Origin: Hofstenia miamia
Taxonomy: Eukaryota > Xenacoelomorpha > Acoela
Direction of reading: 5' to 3'
Length of the DNA: 64,000 nt
Assembly (NCBI GenBank): GCA_004352715.1
Contig: SCFE01000043.1
Span: forward strand, 2,099,991-2,163,990
Notes under the pieces: model-generated
Database searches by the model: none
Seen by the model: only the letters and a program-made list of their open reading frames with translations
What the model was told of the DNA's origin: nothing
In this document: one piece after another, positions 1 through 11,616 of the stretch
Position numbering within the stretch: the stretch's first letter is position 1
How the letters are laid out: each line of letters starts with the position of its first letter
Position numbers and translations under genes: made by a program

Positions 1-1625
1 ATTAGTGTTTTGTCCGCGTGCACACTATTCTATATCAGCGCCCTTTTCCGTTATTTTTCAGCATATCTTGATTAACATTTTATTATTCCTCAAATTATCA
101 GTAGACGCTAAAATGGAGAAAACGCTTCATGCGATTAAAATTAAAAGCCATTTTGAGAGGAAAATGGCCATTTTTTAAAACCTTTGTATCTAATTAACAA
201 AAAAATTATAAAGATATGCCGAAAATTGGTAAAACAAACAACAGCCTTAAATCCGTCCTCATCTATTTTCTGATTTCATTCTTTCTCGATTTCGCCAATT
301 AAATCATTAATATTTATTCTTGGCATTTATTTACTATATCACGTAAAATTGGGTAATTCAAATCAAAATTTTATTAATTTAATACAGCTTTATGCGTTTC
401 GCGCAAAAACAAAATGTCAAACAGTTAATTTAACATACAATACAATGGAATTATTTTCATGTTAAAAAATATATTTGAGAATTAACTACTATATTACAAA
501 TGGTAAATATTTATATAGCAGCCATTGGTAATAGATATAAAAATTCTTTTATTACATCGCAGGTATTAGCAATAGTAAATATATCATCGCTATATTTAAC
601 CATATGGACTATGAACCTGTGAACAGCAGGAATGACGTCAAGCCAATAGCAAAGAAGTAATGGGATTAGCTAACAAAACCTTAATTTTCTCTAAATCTAC
701 CAAAAATTGATGCCTGGCACCCTTTTTTTCGTGATTTTCAGCCCAAAATATATAAAATAAGTGTATTTTAAAAAAAATCTAAATTTCGTGAAACTCCCCC
801 ATTACTAATCATATCACTTAACCTTAAATGGGGGAGTTTCACGAAATTTAGATTTTTTTTAAAATACACTTATATTATATATTTTGGGCTGAAAATCACA
901 AAAAAAGGGTGCCAGGCATCATTTTTTGTATATTTAGAGAAAATTAAGGTTTTGTTAGCTAATCCCATTACTTATTTGCTATTGGCTTGACGTCATTCCT
1001 GCTGTTCACAGGTTCATAGTCTATGTTCAAATACAGCGACGATATATTTACTATTGCTAATACCTGCGATGTAATAAAAGAATTTTTATATCTATTACCA
1101 ATGGCTGCTATATAAATATTTACCATTTGTAATATAGTAGTTAATTCTCAAATATATTTTTTAACATGAAAATAATTCCATTATATTGTATGTTAAATTA
1201 ACTGTTTGACATTTTGTTTTTGCGCGAAACGCATAAAGCTGTATTAAATTAATAAAATTTTGATTTGAATTACCCAATTTTACGTGATATAGTAAATAAA
1301 TGCCAAGAATAAATATTAATGATTTAATTGGCGAAATCGAGAAAGAATGAAATCAGAAAATAGATGAGGACGGATTTAAGGCTGTTGTTTGTTTTACCAA
1401 TTTTCGGCATATCTTTATAATTTTTTTGTTAATTAGATACAAAGGTTTTAAAAAATGGCCATTTTCCTCTCAAAATGGCTTTTAATTTTAATCGCATGAA
1501 GCGTTTTCTCCATTTTAGCGTCTACTGATAATTTGAGGAATAATAAAATGTTAATCAAGATATGCTGAAAAATAACGGAAAAGGGCGCTGATATAGAATA
1601 GTGTGCACGCGGACAAAACACTAAT
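1..1625. repeat. 1.6-kb foldback: inverted repeat with ~800-bp arms
   Basis: Bases 1-803 are the reverse complement of 827-1625, with a loop of about 23 bases (804-826). The outer ends are attagtgttttgtccgcgtg and its complement ending at 1625. The arms are not identical: scattered substitutions and one-base indels lie near 575-715 and 913-1035, which I judge to be a few percent divergence. That argues against a simple chimeric-clone artefact and for a foldback or hairpin-type mobile element. No ORF of note lies inside. Similarity stops at 1625 on the right, but the left end is the window edge, so the true left border and any target-site duplication cannot be seen. Confidence 0.93.
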
Positions 1626-3418
1626 CCAGGGTAAAAACGATGAAAAATGCAATAACAGACGTAAATAGTTTAAAAATACTAGATAAAGACCGATAACTTT
1701 ACATAATTAACCAAATTCGTAGCACGCGGTATATATTTAATGATATTAGCAAAGAAAACTTGAAATTCATAAATTAATTAATTGTTATTAAAAAAATTAC
1801 AAATTATCATAGTATATTTATGCAAATCTATAATTTTTTGTCCTTATTTGAGATGTTTAAATTTGAGCTTTTATGCTTTGCAACCGCTCTGCATTTTCAG
1901 AGAATTTGTTTTCCCGATTTGTATATATTTCAACATTTTAATTACTTATTAGTAAAACTGAAAATATAGCTAGCATGATCGCGTTACATACATTTTTAAT
2001 GCATAAATATTCCATATTTTGAATAGTGCGGATGGACAGTATCTCCTGCGTGCTATTAGCATGAACCTGTCATATGCAATTATTAATGAAAATTCAAATA
2101 AATTTACTCAAAGTGTTATATGCATGAAGTATTTTCATACTTATTGAACATGTATATGAATGGGACTCAAAATAGGGCCTTTTATAATTGAAGCATGTAG
2201 TGCAAGAACCCATTTTGTGCAAATCGCCTTTTTTAGTTACAGTTTGTATCTTTGCTTATGTAGTGTCGTTTTACCGATTCTTCATAAAGCAATGATCAAA
2301 AGCAGGATCATTTCACTTGTTTTGCACCTAACAGCATGTAGTTCTTCACACAATTCTAAAGCAGTCGATTTGATAATTTTGTCAATTGACGCGTTCTTCA
2401 ATTATGTTTTACTCAAAAAATCATAATTGCTTAGTAGATTTAATGAAATATCTCGTTTTGAAATTTAAATCTTTTTATTGTTCGGTTGTAATCAAGCAAT
2501 TTCTTTTTGAGTAAACTTAATCATTAAATTTAAAGCGAACAATGAGATGAGATTTTATTTTCCAAATATTTTGATTATCCGAAGTAATGTGCTAGAATCT
2601 GCTTTAATCTCCCATCCCATGTGTAAAAATATAAGAATGTAGGCCTTTGGTTTGTTATTTTCTACCACTCACTATTTCGAAAGCAATATTTACCACATCA
2701 GTAAGTAAATTTCAAAATAACACTATTATTTTCCAGATAGTAATCAAAGGTTTAACCTGGTTTAAGGAATTAAAGATTTTTTATAACGATATAGAAAAAA
2801 TTTTATTAACAAAAAATAACTTGCGTTTTATTTATTCTTAATAGTATAATTCACATGTATACATCTATATATATTAGAATTGAAAAATAGATAAATGTAT
2901 TTCATGCGGTAAAAACATTCCGAATACACTTAGCGCAATACTAAAATACATTTTAAATTTATTTAAAGTATTACTAAGAACTTCGATTTGATAAAACTAG
3001 TAAATTCAATCAACTCACCATGAAAGGGAAGGGGGCAGCTGCTCCCTCTTGCCCTCCGCTCGCAGTGCCTATGTGGGCAATCCACAAATGTACAAACAAG
3101 TTGCCATGGCTAAGTTTTTTCTGTACAATTTACTAAAAGTGCCATCTATAAGAATATATTTATAAACATACACATCATCAGTTTTATTGTAATGAAGTTG
3201 TTGCAACCTCATCAAAGAGACATGAGAGAAATTTAAGGTGGGCTTCAATCATAATCAAACTATAATTCATGATTTATATTCTTATTGGAAAATTTTTAAA
3301 ACAAAAAAGAAAGATGTAAATTTTTATAAAAATTCAATCAAATATTCTTTATATTTATACAGAAAAACTTCTTTAACAAAGCGTATATATTATAATATAC
3401 AGTTTAGTTAGGTTTTAG
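1626..3418. other. Non-coding, no recognised gene
   Basis: AT-rich sequence. The two longest open frames (2160-2426 and 2647-2841, plus strand) are hydrophobic, low-complexity and unlike any family I know. A short GC-richer patch at about 3020-3075 contains a self-complementary cagctg core flanked by G and C runs. It stands out from the background and is probably a degraded repeat end. Confidence 0.5.
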
Positions 3419-3613
3419 ATATTACTATGTCAAAACCGGAGAGTAGCCGTGGTGGCTCCCAGAAAGTTGGACCGAAGACGAGATGCTTTGGTGTCAGAAA
3501 ATGTCAATACTTGCAAGACATGTGCAAGGGCTACCGGTGATAATTGGATGCAATGTTTAGAATATATTAGTTATAATAATACGAATAAAACACATCTGAG
3601 TAATCGAAATTAA
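3419..3613 (+). pseudogene. Small ORF with a PHD-like Cys motif
   Basis: An open frame of 64 codons begins just after an AG at 3417-3418 and ends with TAA at 3611-3613. Its middle reads NTCKTCARATGDNWMQC, a C-x2-C pair followed by the D-x-W-x-x-C spacing seen in the first half of PHD fingers. The second half of a PHD finger (the later Cys/His residues) is absent. The local sequence is GC-richer than its surroundings. PHD fingers of this type occur at the N-terminus of some CR1-like LINE ORF1 proteins, and a LINE ORF1 lies 3 kb downstream on the same strand, but the two are not contiguous. It could instead be a lone exon or chance. Low confidence. Confidence 0.25.
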
Positions 3614-5737
3614 TATATTTATATTTTTATCAAAATGTATTTTGAAATTTTACCCAAGGTAAGGACTTGATTTAAAATAAACATGTACAGATTTGCAAAA
3701 ATATACTTTTAGATCCTGTAATTTGTTTAATAATAGTTAAATATTTAGGGATTTAGACTCTAAATATAATAATTCGAAAAATTTCGACCAAAACATAAAA
3801 AACATCCACGTTCTATAACCTAATCAAAATTAATTGAATTCTCAAAAACCTTTAATTATTGAAATTATTAATAAAGCATCCGCATGTACACCAACAGAAA
3901 AACCAAACCATTTAGTTCAGTGCACGGAAAACTACTAGAACTTAATAACTGGTTGTATCTGATTATTCATAGCTACTAACACGGAAAATCGCGCGTTTCA
4001 AAAATTAACTGCTATTCTAAAGCCCCCTTTGAATCCGTCTATGAGGGAAACTTGTAATGTCTGCTATGTAATTTTCTCGATGAACTCAAGTAGAAATTGT
4101 TTGAATCCAAACAAATTAGTTTGCATATTCTGAAAAAATAATTATTTTGAAAACCTGCATTTTTAGGTCCCACAATTTTATAATTTCGCATTTATAGAAT
4201 AAAGTCGTATTTTTTCTTTTTATTTGTTTCTTAGTGCAAATACTAAGGTGATTGTTTATAGAATTTGTAAAGTGATTATCTCAATGTTTTATTTTTGAAA
4301 GTGCTATGTTGGTCAGCTCTTTAATGGATTTTTTTATATTATTAATGTGATGATCATGACCTGCCAACGTCAATAATTCATCCTTGCCACACCAATGCTA
4401 ACAATACTAATGTGAACTTGTAGAAGCAACACAGTTACATCCTATTGCAATCAATGAACTAAATACAATTATTTGTTGATTGCATTCACCAAGGACATCT
4501 AAGCCCATATCAGTAGTAGCAGTAACGAGATATTGCTTTCATTTGCGAGCTAACAAAACTGCAGTAATCGTTGACTAGGTATAAATTACAAGGTCTAAGA
4601 AACTCAAATAGAATTACTATATTATAATGAAGGAAGTGATGCTGTGCTGTCACAACATGGTAAATGATTTTTAATGCAACACCCGATGTTTGGAAGTTTT
4701 GTTGATAATATTTGTAACTAAATTTAGAAATATATTGATCGTATAATTCTTAGAATGTTCATAAAAATTTAGACGCGTACCTTCCATAGTCTAAAACATG
4801 TCCTTCTACCATTATATTTTGTTTAACCCACTGTATGGAATTACTGTTCTAAATTAGTTATGTGCAAATACACATCACGACTAAGCAGCTAAACAATGTT
4901 AATTTATGCTTTTAAGGTGGCAAATTGTTCTCGTCACTACTACACAATATACTCATATACTAAGAAGTTTTTCATTATATAAACTTTCTTTATTGGAAAT
5001 ATTTTTGCTAGTAATAAATACAATTATAATAGAAACTTCCTATTTATGTTATTCGTGTGCTAAGTTTGTAGGCCTAACAAATTTGATTTTACTATGATTA
5101 ATGGCTATTGCTATGCCTAAAGTTGTGGCTTCTGTTAGTCTCAAAACAAAAGCGACTACCGCAACTCATTTTCCCGTAGCCACACATCACTATTAGGTTG
5201 GTATATGCATTATTGCATATACATGCATGTATTGCTGTGGTATACATAAATATAATTGGAACTGGGGGAAATACACTATATTTTTATAGTTTATTATTTT
5301 ACATTTTCCATGTAAGGTTGCAAGATATGCAAACACAATATGTCAATAATTTCGTCTATTCTTTTTGGAGTAATCTGCGCAATAGACTCTAAATATTTAT
5401 GCAATGAGAATATACAATATATTTTAAATTTTGTAAAATTTTAAATTTCAAAAATCGACAAGCCTGATTAGTTATGCTTTTTAAAATGTGTTACATACTA
5501 TTTTTTATCATAATTTTTTCATTGCACTTAATATCTTTAATCATGAAAAGAATTTATAGGTTTAAAATAATATATGAATTCAACATTTATCTAGAATTTA
5601 TTTCACCCGATTTAGTTTTATTGTTTTCTGAGTTGTCGTTGGTAGTTTTAATTAGATACGCTAAACTAAGGTTCTCTATTCCTGAGCATAATTTCAGATA
5701 TTGTACAACAGATTTTTTACTTCAGGATGCAATGTAC
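3614..5737. other. Non-coding, no recognised gene
   Basis: AT-rich sequence. Open frames at 4906-5097, 5198-5392 and 5474-5740 are short, hydrophobic and have no recognisable domain. I see no repeats or RNA genes here. Confidence 0.5.
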
Positions 5738-5741
5738 TAAA

Positions 5742-6298
5742 GGTGTGTTTACAGCTTATCAAGGAAATATAATATTTCGCAATCGAGTGCTCAATTAGTA
5801 CAAATTCAGCTGTAAATAGCTGTGAAAGACGACCAATTAATAAAACTAATGAAATCAAAATAATGCGCAATCGAGCTTATCAATTGCGCTAATACTGCTT
5901 TAAACACTTGAAAGACGATCATAATTCCACAATTGAGATGAAAGACGTGATTAAACCACTTTTGATATTTCGTCTTTCATTCCTTTCATAATTAGTCATT
6001 ACGCTAGTGTAAACATGGAATCAAATATATTATTCGAAACTAGGCATGCAGCAGGACAGGATCACGACCCAATTGCTTGAAAAAGTTAAAGAATAAACGT
6101 TTCTGTAGGATGTCGCTAATCCCAAATGTTTTGAATTATAAGATTTAATTGGGATTAGTCGGCTGTAAACGCTGTATCAATAACAAATAAAAGTGTGATA
6201 AACAAGTTCAATTGAGACGCTGTAAACAGCGTATCAACAACAATGCATTCTTCTCAATTTAGAGGTATTATAATTCATTGATAAGCTGTAAACCCACC
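5742..6298. mobile_element. MITE copy 1, TTAA-type, 557 bp
   Basis: A non-coding element with terminal inverted repeats: it opens with GGTGTGTTTACAGCTTATCA and closes with the near-complement TGATAAGCTGTAAACCCACC. The right flank is TTAA (6299-6302); the left flank is TAAA, one base different. A second copy begins at 26763 directly after a perfect TTAA. TTAA target sites are the hallmark of piggyBac transposition, so a piggyBac-mobilised MITE is the best guess, although the terminal bases are not those of classical piggyBac. Internally it holds several near-palindromic GCTGTAAACAGC motifs. Confidence 0.8.
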
Positions 6299-6302
6299 TT
6301 AA

Positions 6303-6483
6303 TATAGCTAACCCTAGAAGCTGAGGAATTTCGAGATATTCTGGGTAAAGAATAGCAGTAATATCAAATGTAGTCGTGAATGGTAATTTTTGTATTTTTA
6401 AATATATTAAAATCTAGGAATTCTCACGCGGCATATTTAATATCAAATAATATTCAAATATGGACTTTAATTAGATTTCAGTT
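6303..6483. other. Short AT-rich spacer before the LINE ORF1
   Basis: Nothing recognised apart from a possible LINE 5' UTR. GC content rises sharply once the ORF1 reading frame begins at 6484. Confidence 0.4.
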
Positions 6484-7203
6484 ATGTCTCCAATTTCGCT
6501 CTCCGACCTCAAAAATTTGAGCGATGCCCAGTTTACCTCCACTGTTGGTGGTCTGAAGAAAGACGCCATCATTTCGTTGTTGCACCAACGCCTCGACTCC
6601 GTCCTCCAATGATGGCCCTGCGTCATATCATCCTTATCTGAATCCCTCACAAAGCTTTCCTCTGATGTTTCCTCACTACAATCCCAAATGATCTCCTACA
6701 GTGCTGCTGTCTCACGTTCTGTCTCATCTCTCCTCAGTCATCCTGCTCCGAGTTTCACACCTGCACTTGCTCCTCCTTCTGCTCTACCACATCCTCCTAA
6801 GCAATCTATCCCTTCATCTACTAACCGTAATCGTCCTCGTCCAGTTTTTGGTTCTAGTGCTTCCTGCCATCTCCCTGCTGTTCCTATTAGTTCACTTCCG
6901 CCGCCTCCCCTCAAAGCTCATATCTATGTTGGCCGTTTTGCTGTCTCTGTGACCACCTCAGATGTTGCTGACCACCTTCGTTCTTCCTCTCTACAATTTG
7001 ATGATGTCATTTCCATTCCTCCACGTCCTGACTCTCCATTTGTATCCTTCCATGTTGTCTGCAATCAAGAGTCTAATCGTGCACTCATAAATCCTGATGT
7101 GTGGTCTGAAGGCGTCTTGATTCATTATTACCGCCTCTCTGACGATGAGCGCAAATCTTTTGGCCTTCGTCCCCGCCGCCGTAATGCGCCTCGCCATGAC
7201 TGA
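6484..7203 (+). pseudogene. LINE ORF1 (CR1/Jockey-like), one in-frame stop
   Basis: The reading frame runs from ATG 6484 to TGA 7201-7203 (239 codons) with a single internal TGA at 6610-6612. The N-terminal 42 residues, including DLKNLSDAQFTSTVGGLKK, look like a short helical segment. A Ser/Pro-rich linker follows. The C-terminal ~90 residues (from HIYVGRFAVSVTTSDVADHL to a PDVWSEGVLIHYYR stretch) match the RRM-like domain of CR1/Jockey ORF1 proteins, which bind element RNA and act as chaperones in the RNP. Base composition is much richer in C than the surroundings, typical of a recent LINE insertion. The ORF2 expected downstream would fall in the 1000-N gap starting at 7254. Without the TGA it would be essentially complete. 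Confidence 0.75.
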
Positions 7204-7253
7204 CTATCTCACTCTGATCTTACTCCTCCCCGTAACTCTGGCTTTTCCGTATT

Positions 7254-8253
7254 NNNNNNNNNNNNNNNNNNNNNNNNNNNNNNNNNNNNNNNNNNNNNNN
7301 NNNNNNNNNNNNNNNNNNNNNNNNNNNNNNNNNNNNNNNNNNNNNNNNNNNNNNNNNNNNNNNNNNNNNNNNNNNNNNNNNNNNNNNNNNNNNNNNNNNN
7401 NNNNNNNNNNNNNNNNNNNNNNNNNNNNNNNNNNNNNNNNNNNNNNNNNNNNNNNNNNNNNNNNNNNNNNNNNNNNNNNNNNNNNNNNNNNNNNNNNNNN
7501 NNNNNNNNNNNNNNNNNNNNNNNNNNNNNNNNNNNNNNNNNNNNNNNNNNNNNNNNNNNNNNNNNNNNNNNNNNNNNNNNNNNNNNNNNNNNNNNNNNNN
7601 NNNNNNNNNNNNNNNNNNNNNNNNNNNNNNNNNNNNNNNNNNNNNNNNNNNNNNNNNNNNNNNNNNNNNNNNNNNNNNNNNNNNNNNNNNNNNNNNNNNN
7701 NNNNNNNNNNNNNNNNNNNNNNNNNNNNNNNNNNNNNNNNNNNNNNNNNNNNNNNNNNNNNNNNNNNNNNNNNNNNNNNNNNNNNNNNNNNNNNNNNNNN
7801 NNNNNNNNNNNNNNNNNNNNNNNNNNNNNNNNNNNNNNNNNNNNNNNNNNNNNNNNNNNNNNNNNNNNNNNNNNNNNNNNNNNNNNNNNNNNNNNNNNNN
7901 NNNNNNNNNNNNNNNNNNNNNNNNNNNNNNNNNNNNNNNNNNNNNNNNNNNNNNNNNNNNNNNNNNNNNNNNNNNNNNNNNNNNNNNNNNNNNNNNNNNN
8001 NNNNNNNNNNNNNNNNNNNNNNNNNNNNNNNNNNNNNNNNNNNNNNNNNNNNNNNNNNNNNNNNNNNNNNNNNNNNNNNNNNNNNNNNNNNNNNNNNNNN
8101 NNNNNNNNNNNNNNNNNNNNNNNNNNNNNNNNNNNNNNNNNNNNNNNNNNNNNNNNNNNNNNNNNNNNNNNNNNNNNNNNNNNNNNNNNNNNNNNNNNNN
8201 NNNNNNNNNNNNNNNNNNNNNNNNNNNNNNNNNNNNNNNNNNNNNNNNNNNNN
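7254..8253. other. Assembly gap, 1000 N
   Basis: Exactly 1000 N, a placeholder-like size. The right edge is a (TA)n tract (8254-8274). Any LINE ORF2 continuing from the ORF1 on the left is hidden here. Open frames spanning it are artefacts of the N run. Confidence 0.99.
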
Positions 8254-8274
8254 TATATATATATATATATATAT

Positions 8275-9792
8275 ACGCTCTTGATACAAAATTTTGAAAT
8301 GCATACACTGTGCGCTGTATGCAAAAAAAATCTATATAGGTGCTAAATACTAATCTTTAGGTAAAAAATTACGTATTTAACTAAAAAGACAAACTTTTAA
8401 ATTTTTTAGGTCGATAAATCGGCTTTATTAATAGGCGAATAAGAAAGGAGCTTGTTAATAAGCAACATTCGATTGGCTAACAGTAAATTTGGTTGACTAC
8501 CGCTGCCACCGCGAATGTAGTGTGCACGAAATTTAATTGTTAAGTAAACAAACCTTTCCGCTGTTTACAGTTGGGTTTCAGTGGGCACTGAAAATGCAAA
8601 CCGGTGGATGCGCGAATGCTCTAGTTGACACTTAGTGCAAAACCGGTGCGTTACGCGAACGCACCCTATGTCACTCATTGGATGAAAATTTTTATCAAAA
8701 ATAATAAGAAACTTTTGGAACTAAAAACATCAAAATTTTTACCAACATTAAAAAATTTTAGACATCCATCTAGTTTCTTATAAAAAACGTGTACTATATT
8801 CTGGTAATCGTTCATGTTTAATGACCTAAATGATATTTACTTTACTTTGTGTTAGCCAATAAGAGAGCTCCAAGTTCTTTTGGAATTGATGTAACACGGG
8901 TTGCAATTTTTGTTATGAAGACAAGCGTTTTCAAGGATTATCAAGGTCAATTATCTCTGTAGCGTGTTCACCGTGTTGTTGTGAAGACGGCCTTAGATAT
9001 ACATTTTTGCATTAGAAATGTGTATATTCAATGCGCGAAATATCTTGGAATTGACTATAAAATGACCTTAACGTTTTTCTGTAAACTGCAACAAACAGCA
9101 TATTTTTATATCTCTGAAGAAGTTGCAATATTTGATTTAGAATATCTGCGAAAGCCATTGGTACATAATGTTAGTGACATTTGGTGATCTCATATATACA
9201 TAGTGTATACTTAGTGCGGTCAAAACGATCGTTGTGTTTCATTTATTAATAACAGATTCAAAATTAATTCTACTCATATATGATATTATGAAGTGGTTGC
9301 GTCTTGCGCAATATTGTGATTATAACTTACGCCCAAGTCGAATTAAATATATAGCATTGTCAGCCATTATGTGATCGAAGATGAATCACCTGAAAAACCG
9401 TAACTAAGCAGTAAGAAACCATTTGTCTATTTTACTGCCAACAGCAAAGTGTGGAATGGGCTCTATAATAATTTATCATTTCTGTAACATTGCATTCCTG
9501 ACAGCAGTCAGAGATGATTAGAGATTATTAAGAAGCTAACCTATCAGTAAACTCACTCACTATAACTAAATTTTGTGACAGATTTTATTCTGCTCTCTAA
9601 TCTCAAATACCAAAATTCATTTCAGCATACACAAAGAAATCAGGCAGAATGCAGACTTTTCACGCTTTTTCATAAGAGCGGCATTTCTACTGATTTGGAA
9701 AATATGCAGTTACATAATTATATATGTAAAAACAAAAATTATTAAGATCACTCGGACTTTTACATTATTTAAAACAAAAGATGTTTAATAAT
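8275..9792. other. Non-coding with one diverged repeat copy
   Basis: No gene recognised. It contains the repeat at 8521-8668 (separate entry). It also has a stretch at about 8700-8800 whose words, such as aagaaacttttggaacta and gtttcttataaaaaacgtgtac, recur in rearranged form at 33385-33480. The open frame 8981-9187 has no recognisable features. Confidence 0.5.
8521..8668 (-). repeat. Copy of the GGGTGCGTTCGCG repeat family
   Basis: Read on the minus strand, this begins GGGTGCGTTCGCG and shares blocks with 33076-33206 and 34979-35165, notably GTCAACT.GAGCATTCGCGC, CCACCGGTTTGCA and TTTCGTGCACAC. The terminal GGGTGCGTTCGCG looks like a DNA-transposon terminus (hAT- or Harbinger-like ends often start GGGTGCG), but I cannot identify the matching opposite end here. 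It is a diverged non-autonomous element end. Confidence 0.5.
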
Positions 9793-9915
9793 AAGGACGA
9801 TATCCCTAAAAACTAAATTTCATACCTAGTCTACAAATACACATGCGATGATTGCGATAAGTCCTATATCGTGAAGCTAAGGGACTACTGGAAACAAGAT
9901 TTAATGAATAGTTAA
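9793..9915 (+). pseudogene. Penelope-like GIY-YIG endonuclease scrap
   Basis: One frame reads KDDIPKN, a stop, then VYKYTCDDCDKSYIV and ends at TAA 9913-9915. It resembles the start of the GIY-YIG endonuclease of Penelope-like elements: a K-D-x-I-P stretch, a VYK-x-x-C-x-x-C zinc-binding pair, then a YIG triplet, here degraded to YIV. The Arg and Glu/His residues expected further on are missing. It is too short and damaged to be functional. A LINE or DIRS origin is possible but less likely. Confidence 0.42.
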
Positions 9916-10040
9916 GGTGATTTTAATTCAGAAATTTTTACGGATCACAATCAAACTTAGGAAGATCATTTAAAAATATACTACGAACACTAAATATATA
10001 TAATTTTAAAATATACTGAATTAAAATATGCGTTTAAAGA

Positions 10041-10214
10041 GGGGGGGGGGGGNNNNNNNNNNNNNNNNNNNNNNNNNNNNNNNNNNNNNNNNNNNNNNNN
10101 NNNNNNNNNNNNNNNNNNNNNNNNNNNNNNNNNNNNNNNNNNNNNNNNNNNNNNNNNNNNNNNNNNNNNNNNNNNNNNNNNNNNNNNNNNNNNNNNNNNN
10201 NAGGGGGGGGGGGG
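10041..10214. repeat. Poly-G tract with a 149-N gap
   Basis: A run of 12 G (10041-10052) precedes 149 N (10053-10201), and another G run (10203-10214) continues into TGGTGGGGG. The gap was probably caused by the homopolymer or a G-rich low-complexity tract that short reads could not cross. G-quadruplex potential is obvious but of unknown meaning. Confidence 0.85.
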
Positions 10215-11153
10215 TGGTGGGGGTCAAACTTGCAGATGTAATCCGATTTCAACTGGAATCTGAGTAAATATGTTAGGTAAAAATTGTATTATATTCTACT
10301 ATGTACAGCAAAAAAAGAAAGCTTGCGAATTTCAAAAAATTGATTTGAAAATATCCTCACCAACCCATGCAAATCAAATTAAACAATGAATGCTATAGAA
10401 TTTTACTAAATTTTCTTTTGCAAAAAATCAAAAATACACATAATACACATAAATCAGTGTTAATTTTTCAAAGATTTGAGAATTTACAGGGTCAGTATTA
10501 CACCAAAAAAGCAAATTGTTGCCACTAAAGTTTTTTCATTAAAACTGAAAGTAGTAAACATATTACAAAAGATTTATTAATGTTAAACGAGTAAACCTAA
10601 AAAGTGTAACCACCAAAAACCCTCAGTAATTTGATAAATTACGGGCTACTTATCAAACCCAATTGAATGCGCGAGTAAAGTAACCTAGCGAATGCTTTTA
10701 TATAGTAGCTACACAAATATATTTGATCTAGCTTTTGTAATCAAACAACATATAAGCGTAGCTTATAAAAAAACATGTTCAAATTTACAATAATGTCATA
10801 AGCTCATACAAAGCAAATTTTTTACATAATTGCTGCTATACATAAATACAATCATTCCCAAACGCAAGCATCAAGGCAAAATTAGAAATCTAATAATTTT
10901 GAAATCAGGGTTGTTTGCTTTGATAGATTTGAATCAATTGTTTTAACTCATGTTTTAATTCAACTACATTTTGCATGGGTTTGTTGAATGATTTAAACTG
11001 AATTGGATACTCTGAAAAAATACGTTTTAAATTTATCTAAAACGTCTTAAATGTTTTTTCAATAAAATCATTCTCATGGCAACTTTGTTTTAAACACGCA
11101 CATTTGGTATATATAATTGAAAGTAATTAATATTTAAAAAAATATATCGAAAC
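10215..11153. other. Non-coding, downstream of NOP2 exon 2
   Basis: This is where the last NOP2 exon would be expected in a colinear gene. I looked on the minus strand for the conserved VYSTCS and YPHTHNMDGFF stretches and did not find them. No other gene is recognised. Confidence 0.6.
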
Positions 11154-11616
11154 CTTTGCTAACTGTACAACTGTCAATAGCTGCCAAGAGCAATTTCCTT
11201 TGTAAAGTGAAACAACGCTGGATATCTTTGTTAGATTTTGATGATTTGACTGAAGGATCCTTTGAAATGATGCCTGTTCCACTACAAGGTGCATCAACGA
11301 GAACACGATGAAAATTGTTTGAATGCTGCGGCATAAGAGCTCCATCCATGCACGTAATCACAACATTGGTAATACAAGCCCTTTGAATGTTGCCCATAAT
11401 AGCCCTTACACGTTCAGGGTTAACATCATTTGCAACCACAGTTCCAGTGTTATTTAACATTTGCCCAATTTGACTAGTTTTCATGCCAGGAGCGGCGCAT
11501 AAGTCTAGAATTTTTTCTCCAGGACGCGGCGCAAGGGCCATAACGGGAATCATTGAAGAAGCACCTTGGATAACATAGTGACCGGCTAAGTATTCTGGTG
11601 TTGCCCCCAGTGGAAC
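11154..11616 (-). CDS. NOP2: NOP2/NSUN1 rRNA m5C methyltransferase, exon 2 (catalytic core)
   Basis: This exon encodes residues 286-439 plus one base of codon 440. It holds most of the SAM-dependent RsmB/Nop2 methyltransferase fold. The SAM-binding motif I is ILDLCAAPGMKTSQ (APGGKT in most relatives, so one Gly is replaced by Met here). An acidic AND motif follows, then motif IV DAPCSGTG with the release cysteine at residue about 396, and the LQRKLLLAAID helix. The acceptor (attttaag then GTTCCA at 11616) and the donor (AAAG then GTTTCG after 11154) fit consensus. Exon 1 joins in phase 0. The exit phase is 1 and matches the C-terminal exon found at 19557-19891, not anything downstream. Read through without splicing, the frame stops after six more residues and would lack the catalytic TCS motif. 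In eukaryotes this nucleolar enzyme methylates a cytosine of large-subunit rRNA and supports 60S assembly. Confidence 0.9.

Noticed and set aside
7145-8324. Several frames of more than 350 codons across the N run
   Set aside because: They consist of unknown residues from 1000 N plus Ile-Tyr from the TA repeat. The same applies to frames over 36.3-37.3, 41.4-42.4, 45.8-46.2, 47.2-48.2, 49.2-50.2 and 51.2-51.6 kb.
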